DNA from: Halomonas korlensis | Lineage (GTDB): Bacteria; Pseudomonadota; Gammaproteobacteria; Pseudomonadales; Halomonadaceae | NCBI RefSeq assembly: GCF_900116705.1 | Contig: NZ_FPBP01000022.1 | Coordinates: 1-34,268, forward strand | Direction of reading: 5' to 3' | DNA: 34,268 nucleotides | The notes under the pieces: generated by a model | Told to the model about the DNA's origin: nothing | The model's database searches: none | Seen by the model: only the letters and a program-made list of their open reading frames with translations | Program-made: the position numbers and the translations under genes | Part shown: positions 30,994 through 34,268 of the stretch, one piece after another | Layout: each line of letters starts with the position of its first letter | Position numbering within the stretch: position 1 is the first letter of the stretch

Positions 30994-32424
30994 ATGACAC
31001 GCTTCGATACCCTGATCACTAATGGCCGCCTCATCACTGCAGCCGACAGCTATGACGCCGATATCGGCATCAAGGACGGGCGAATCGTCGCCCTGGGCGA
31101 GGACCTGGGAGAGGCTGCCGAAGTCATCGACGCCCAGGGGCTTTGGGTGATGCCGGGCGGCATCGATGCCCACTGCCACCTGGACCAGCCGCTGGGTGAC
31201 GGGGCGGTGATGGCCGACGACTTCTTGACCGGCACCCGCTCGGCAGCCTGTGGCGGCACGACCACGGTAATTCCCTTCGCTGTCCAGCAGAAGGGGCAGA
31301 GCCTGCGCGCGGCGGTGGAGGACTACCATCGCCGCAGCGAGGGCAAGGCGATGGTCGATTACGCCTTCCACATGATTGTCACCGACCCAACCGAGTCGGT
31401 ATTAAAGGAGGAGCTGCCGGCGCTGATTGAGGAAGGCTACAGCTCCTTCAAGATCTACCTGACCTACGACGATCTGAAACTGAACGATCGCGAGGTGCTC
31501 GAGGTGCTGGCCATGGCCCGCCGCGAGGGCGGTATGGTGATGGTGCATGCCGAGAACGCCGATTGCATCGCCTACCTGACCGAGCTGCTCGAATCCCAGG
31601 GGCAGACGTCACCGTTCTATCACGGCGTGGCGCATTCGGCGATCGCCGAGCGCGAGGCGACCCATCGGGCCATTTCGCTGGCAGAACTGATCGACGTGCC
31701 GCTACTGATCGTGCACGTGTCCGGTCCCGAGGCCATCGAGCAGATCCGCTGGGCTCAGGGCCGTGGCCTGCGCGTCTATGGCGAGACCTGTCCTCAGTAC
31801 CTGATGCTGACGGCCTCTGACCTTGACCAGGAAGGCTTCGAGGGGGCCAAGTGCGTGTGCAGCCCACCCCCTCGCGACAAGGCGGCCCAGGAAGCGGTCT
31901 GGCAGGCGCTGGAGGGCGGGGTCTTCCAGGTTTTCTCATCCGACCACGCGCCGTTTCGCTATGACGATCCTCAGGGCAAGAAGCTGCACGGGGAGGAGGC
32001 CGGCTTCCATCACATTCCCAATGGAATTCCGGGGCTCGAGACTCGCTTGTCGATTCTTTTTTCAGAGGGGGTCGTCAAGCAACGGATCGACCCGACCCGC
32101 TTCGTGGCCCTGACTGCCACCAACCCGGCCAAGATCTACGGCCTTTATCCGCGCAAGGGCACTATCGCCATCGGCAGCGATGCCGACCTAACCCTCTGGG
32201 ATCCCCGGGCGCGCTCGACGGTGCGCAATGTCGACCTGCACCACGCGGTAGATTACACCCCCTACGAGGGCCTGGAGCTCACCGGCCGGCCGGTGCTGGC
32301 CCTGTGCCGGGGCGCCTCGGTGTCCCGAAACGGCGAACCCACCGCCGAGCCGGGCCATGGGCAGTTCCTCAAATGCGACAAGCCACAGCCGGCGCGGCCG
32401 CGCGGCCAGGCGAAGGGGTTCTGA
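30994..32424 (+). CDS. D-hydantoinase/dihydropyrimidinase-family cyclic amidohydrolase
   Basis: A 476-residue amidohydrolase that opens cyclic ureides or amides such as hydantoins or dihydropyrimidines. All metal ligands of the binuclear site are visible: His60 and His62 (GGIDAHCHLDQP), carboxylated Lys153 (SSFKIYLTYDD, with Tyr156), His185 (VHAENAD), His241 (VHVS) and Asp317 (SSDHAPF). The C-terminal ATNPAKIYGLYPRKGTIAIG and DADLTLWDP are standard. The start at 30994 is chosen over ATG 30988 because AAGG then has 8-base spacing. No N-carbamoylase gene is present in the window, so the downstream step is unknown. It is the last gene of the right TRAP operon. Confidence 0.92.
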   Translation: MTRFDTLITNGRLITAADSYDADIGIKDGRIVALGEDLGEAAEVIDAQGLWVMPGGIDAHCHLDQPLGDGAVMADDFLTGTRSAACGGTTTVIPFAVQQKGQSLRAAVEDYHRRSEGKAMVDYAFHMIVTDPTESVLKEELPALIEEGYSSFKIYLTYDDLKLNDREVLEVLAMARREGGMVMVHAENADCIAYLTELLESQGQTSPFYHGVAHSAIAEREATHRAISLAELIDVPLLIVHVSGPEAIEQIRWAQGRGLRVYGETCPQYLMLTASDLDQEGFEGAKCVCSPPPRDKAAQEAVWQALEGGVFQVFSSDHAPFRYDDPQGKKLHGEEAGFHHIPNGIPGLETRLSILFSEGVVKQRIDPTRFVALTATNPAKIYGLYPRKGTIAIGSDADLTLWDPRARSTVRNVDLHHAVDYTPYEGLELTGRPVLALCRGASVSRNGEPTAEPGHGQFLKCDKPQPARPRGQAKGF

Positions 32425-32437
32425 GCCATCCGGGTCG

Positions 32438-32457
32438 GGGACGAGGCTTCTCGTCCC
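32438..32457 (+). terminator. Hairpin after hydantoinase gene
   Basis: GGGACGAG (32438-32445) and CTCGTCCC (32450-32457) form a perfect 8-bp stem with loop GCTT, 13 bp past the stop. No T-run follows, so termination is likely but not certain. Confidence 0.5.
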
Positions 32458-32533
32458 GGGCGGTACTCGGCAAATGTGATGTAAACTCGTTGTCAGTAAT
32501 GGATCTCGTAATAGTCCGCCAAGATTATGGTAA

Positions 32534-32708
32534 GACCTCTCAGAGCATAGAGTGGACGATGTGTCTCGGCGCATTGCCCACTCCCTGGCCATCCACCACC
32601 GTCTCGCCGAGTTTTCGCCCAACCGGTTGCTGGGTGCCATGCTCACCGACCTGGTGCTGCGCACCTCCTCTCGCGTATCAGGCGGTAGGGTGGCCGATTT
32701 GTCCAGGT
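32534..32708 (+). other. Unassigned coding-like stretch
   Basis: A plus-strand frame around GTG 32552 reads VDDVSRRIAHSLAIHHRLAE then FSPNRLLGAMLTDLVLRTSS. It has the look of real protein but I cannot assign a family, and its continuation overlaps the opposite-strand Lin0512 gene. It could be a fragment of a lost gene. The rest of the gap 32458-32533 shows nothing recognisable. Confidence 0.3.
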
Positions 32709-33083
32709 TCAGCCAACAGTCTCGCAGAGTCGCCAGGCGCCCTCGTCGATGGGGAGGAAAGCGGCGACCGCTGCCGTCGCGATGACGTGCGTGATGTCGT
32801 TGTCTGGGTCGTGTACGTTTAGCCCGCCATGCACGACATTCACCTCGGCCCGACCGCGGGGCAGTTCTGCCGCCACGATCCCGGCCTCAACCCGTTCGGG
32901 TTCTTGCGCGCCGATCGTCACCTGGACCCGCATATCGCGGTGGTCAATGCCAAGCGACTTAAAAAGTACGATAGACGAGTGGTGCAGGGCATCCTGCACG
33001 GCGCGGCAGGCGGCCTTGGTGTAGTCTTCACCGTAAAGGTCATTGCCGGAGCCCATTTCGAGAATGATGCGTCGTTCAGTCAT
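32709..33083 (-). CDS. Lin0512-family protein, second of tandem pair
   Basis: A 124-residue conserved protein of unknown function (Lin0512 family). Seen here: LEMGSGNDLYGEDYTKAACR near the start, AVQDALHHSSI, VTIGAQEPERVEAGIVAAEL, VVHGGLNVHDPDND and ATAAVAAFLP. The start at 33083 (MTERRII) overlaps the end of the preceding paralogue by 8 bases, so they are co-translated. No catalytic motif can be assigned. It converges on the hydantoinase gene. Confidence 0.8.
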   Translation of the reverse strand: MTERRIILEMGSGNDLYGEDYTKAACRAVQDALHHSSIVLFKSLGIDHRDMRVQVTIGAQEPERVEAGIVAAELPRGRAEVNVVHGGLNVHDPDNDITHVIATAAVAAFLPIDEGAWRLCETVG

Positions 33084-33429
33084 GGGGGCGCTCCATGTCG
33101 AAGGAGACGATGATAGCGGCGTTGGCAATTACGGTGGTGTCGCTGCCGTCGGGTTTAGTGACGTCAAGTCCCCCTTTGACCAGAGTGATCGAGGGCTGGC
33201 CATACGGGAAGATATCGAGCAGGGCAGAAATATTGACGGCATCCGGGTGCTGAACGCCGATCTCGACATCAATCAGCATCGCTTGCTTGGGAAAGCCGAA
33301 GGCATCGGCGACATTGAGTGAGTTGTGCCATAGCGAATCGCGGATCGCGCGTGAGGCTGCATTAGTGTAATCACGGCTGCGGATCGAGCTGCCCATTCCG
33401 AACTGCGTCACCATTCTGGTTTTGGCCAT
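33076..33429 (-). CDS. Lin0512-family protein, first of tandem pair
   Basis: A 117-residue protein (Lin0512 family) clearly paralogous to the next gene: FGMGSSIRSRDYTNAASRAI aligns with EMGSGNDLYGEDYTKAACRA, DVEIGVQHPDAVN with VTIGAQEPERVE, TLVKGGLDV with NVVHGGLNV, and VIANAAIIVSF with VIATAAVAAFL. The pair suggests a hetero-oligomer. Function is unknown; the location beside a cyclic amidohydrolase and racemase-type genes hints at the same pathway, although the genes face the other way. A GGAGACCAAGCC sequence precedes the ATG. Confidence 0.82.
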   Translation of the reverse strand: MAKTRMVTQFGMGSSIRSRDYTNAASRAIRDSLWHNSLNVADAFGFPKQAMLIDVEIGVQHPDAVNISALLDIFPYGQPSITLVKGGLDVTKPDGSDTTVIANAAIIVSFDMERPHD

Positions 33430-33602
33430 GGCTTGGTCTCCTGTTAGTGCGCCGGTCGTCTTGCGTCTCAGCGCCGGTGGCGACCACCGATGAGTTGCAC
33501 AATATCGAAGAAAAGAGTGTTGTCGAGCTCCTGTGACATGTCGGTAGCCAGACTACGGCTGTGCTGGCCTGGTGAATTTCGAGCACCCTGAACATGGACT
33601 TT
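33430..33602. other. Upstream region of the Lin0512 pair
   Basis: No supported gene. This stretch should contain the promoter of the leftward Lin0512 pair. I see no strong promoter match or repeat. Confidence 0.4.
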
Positions 33603-33638
33603 GTCGGGCCCCGGGTAATTAATCACCCGGGACCCGAC
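33603..33638 (-). terminator. Strong GC-rich hairpin after TPR-protein gene
   Basis: GTCGGGCCCCGGGT (33603-33616) pairs with ACCCGGGACCCGAC (33625-33638) over 14 bp with one mismatch, with loop AATTAATC. It lies about 54 bp past the stop of the leftward TPR gene and ahead of the Lin0512 genes. There is no T-run on either side. Confidence 0.6.
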
Positions 33639-33691
33639 ACCTAGTCTCAAGGACTCCTTCCTGTTGCCTGCTCACAAATCCATGGGCGACT

Positions 33692-34268
33692 CTACTGGGT
33701 TCCTGCCAGACTTCTTATGTGATCGATCGAGTCACGATTGGTGTCAGGGGCGGCCTCCTGTAACCGACGAGACCAGCGTAAGGTAGACTCGGCATCACCG
33801 GCGGCATGCGCCGAGCGGGCAGCGCCTTCAAGGGTGTTATAGCGTTGTGGCCAGGTGCGATTCGAGTTCTCGTAATTAGCCAGCGCCTCGGCCGGGCGGT
33901 CAAGGGAAAGCAGCAAATCGCCAAGGGCTTCATAGGGCGGGTACAGGGCACCCGGGGTAACCGGATGCTTCTCAGCGGTAGCTTCAAGCTCCCCGGCGGA
34001 GCGCATCAGCTCGATGGCACGCTCGTGTTCCCCTTCGGCGTTGGCGATCCAGCCGGCAAGAATTCGCCGATCCACTTCAATGTAGGTAGCGAAACGCTGA
34101 TCGGCGGCGGACATGGCTTTTTTCACCAGGGCTGCCAGCCGCTGTTCGGCCTCGCGAGCGGCGTCCAGGTCATCGCTGTGGACAGCACCCAGTCCGCGTG
34201 CAAACCAGGTCAGCCCATCCGGCCAGGGAAACATATCCCAATCAATATAGTCTGGCGTGCGGGGTGCC
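33692..34268 (-). CDS. Tetratricopeptide-repeat protein, C-terminal part (5' end outside window)
   Basis: The minus-strand frame is open through the right edge (PRTPDYIDWDMFPWPDGLTW precedes the first internal ATG at 34234), so this is the C-terminal part of a longer protein, about 191 codons visible. Helical repeat units with TPR-like spacing are seen: RILAGWIANAEGEHERAIEL, YPPYEALGDLLLSLDRPAEA, LANYENSNRTWPQRYNTLEG and AARSAHAAGDAESTLRWSRR. TPRs mediate protein contacts; no enzymatic domain is visible in this part. It appears unrelated to the TRAP cluster. Confidence 0.75.
   Translation of the reverse strand, partial: APRTPDYIDWDMFPWPDGLTWFARGLGAVHSDDLDAAREAEQRLAALVKKAMSAADQRFATYIEVDRRILAGWIANAEGEHERAIELMRSAGELEATAEKHPVTPGALYPPYEALGDLLLSLDRPAEALANYENSNRTWPQRYNTLEGAARSAHAAGDAESTLRWSRRLQEAAPDTNRDSIDHIRSLAGTQ

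Noticed and set aside
23236..32424. Ectoine uptake/degradation locus (TeaABC with EutA)
   Set aside because: The AMDase-like protein is related to EutA, but no ectoine hydrolase (DoeA-type) or deacetylase is present, and the hydrolase here is a hydantoinase.

Overview
The window looks like an accessory, catabolic stretch of a Halomonas-type gammaproteobacterial chromosome. This rests on high-GC core genes, three TRAP transporters, an NhaC-type sodium/proton antiporter and IS5/IS1595/IS481-type insertion sequences. That taxonomic reading is an inference from gene content. About 26 protein genes or gene fragments are supported. No rRNA, tRNA or CRISPR array was seen.

Left part (1-7415): an IS5-family element enters from the left edge. 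Next comes a leftward three-gene catabolic operon (DapA-like aldolase/lyase, DAO-type FAD oxidase, PuuC-like aldehyde dehydrogenase) with a divergent LysR regulator. It is followed by an IS1595-family element whose transposase carries a one-base frameshift.

Middle part (7628-20003): an NhaC antiporter, a mannonate dehydratase (uxuA) 3' remnant, and a leftward pair consisting of an RpiR regulator and a HAD phosphatase. Rightward from the regulator runs iolC (fused to DUF2090) and iolA. These are joined to an AT-richer module of SDR, L-idonate-type dehydrogenase and a TRAP transporter. The rpiR/iolC gap holds three GGAA-type operators spaced exactly 30 bp apart, the last one over a promoter -10. 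The rest of a normal iol operon is absent. The AT-rich module ends at a decayed IS481 transposase, which suggests it was acquired by transfer.

Right part (20000-34268): an AraC regulator sits divergent to a bile-acid/sodium-symporter-like protein, followed by a graveyard of IS30-like, IS110-like and SLC13-transporter fragments. The most interesting locus follows: two complete TRAP transporters facing away from a shared 270-bp control region. The left operon is dctP-dctQ-dctM, a hydantoin-racemase-like protein lacking both catalytic cysteines, and a GntR regulator. The right operon is an arylmalonate-decarboxylase-like protein, dctP-dctQ-dctM and a D-hydantoinase/dihydropyrimidinase. Two overlapping Lin0512-family genes of unknown function converge on it. 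I infer a pathway that imports and opens a cyclic amide or ureide and then decarboxylates or isomerises the product; the substrate is unknown. The window ends inside a TPR-repeat protein.
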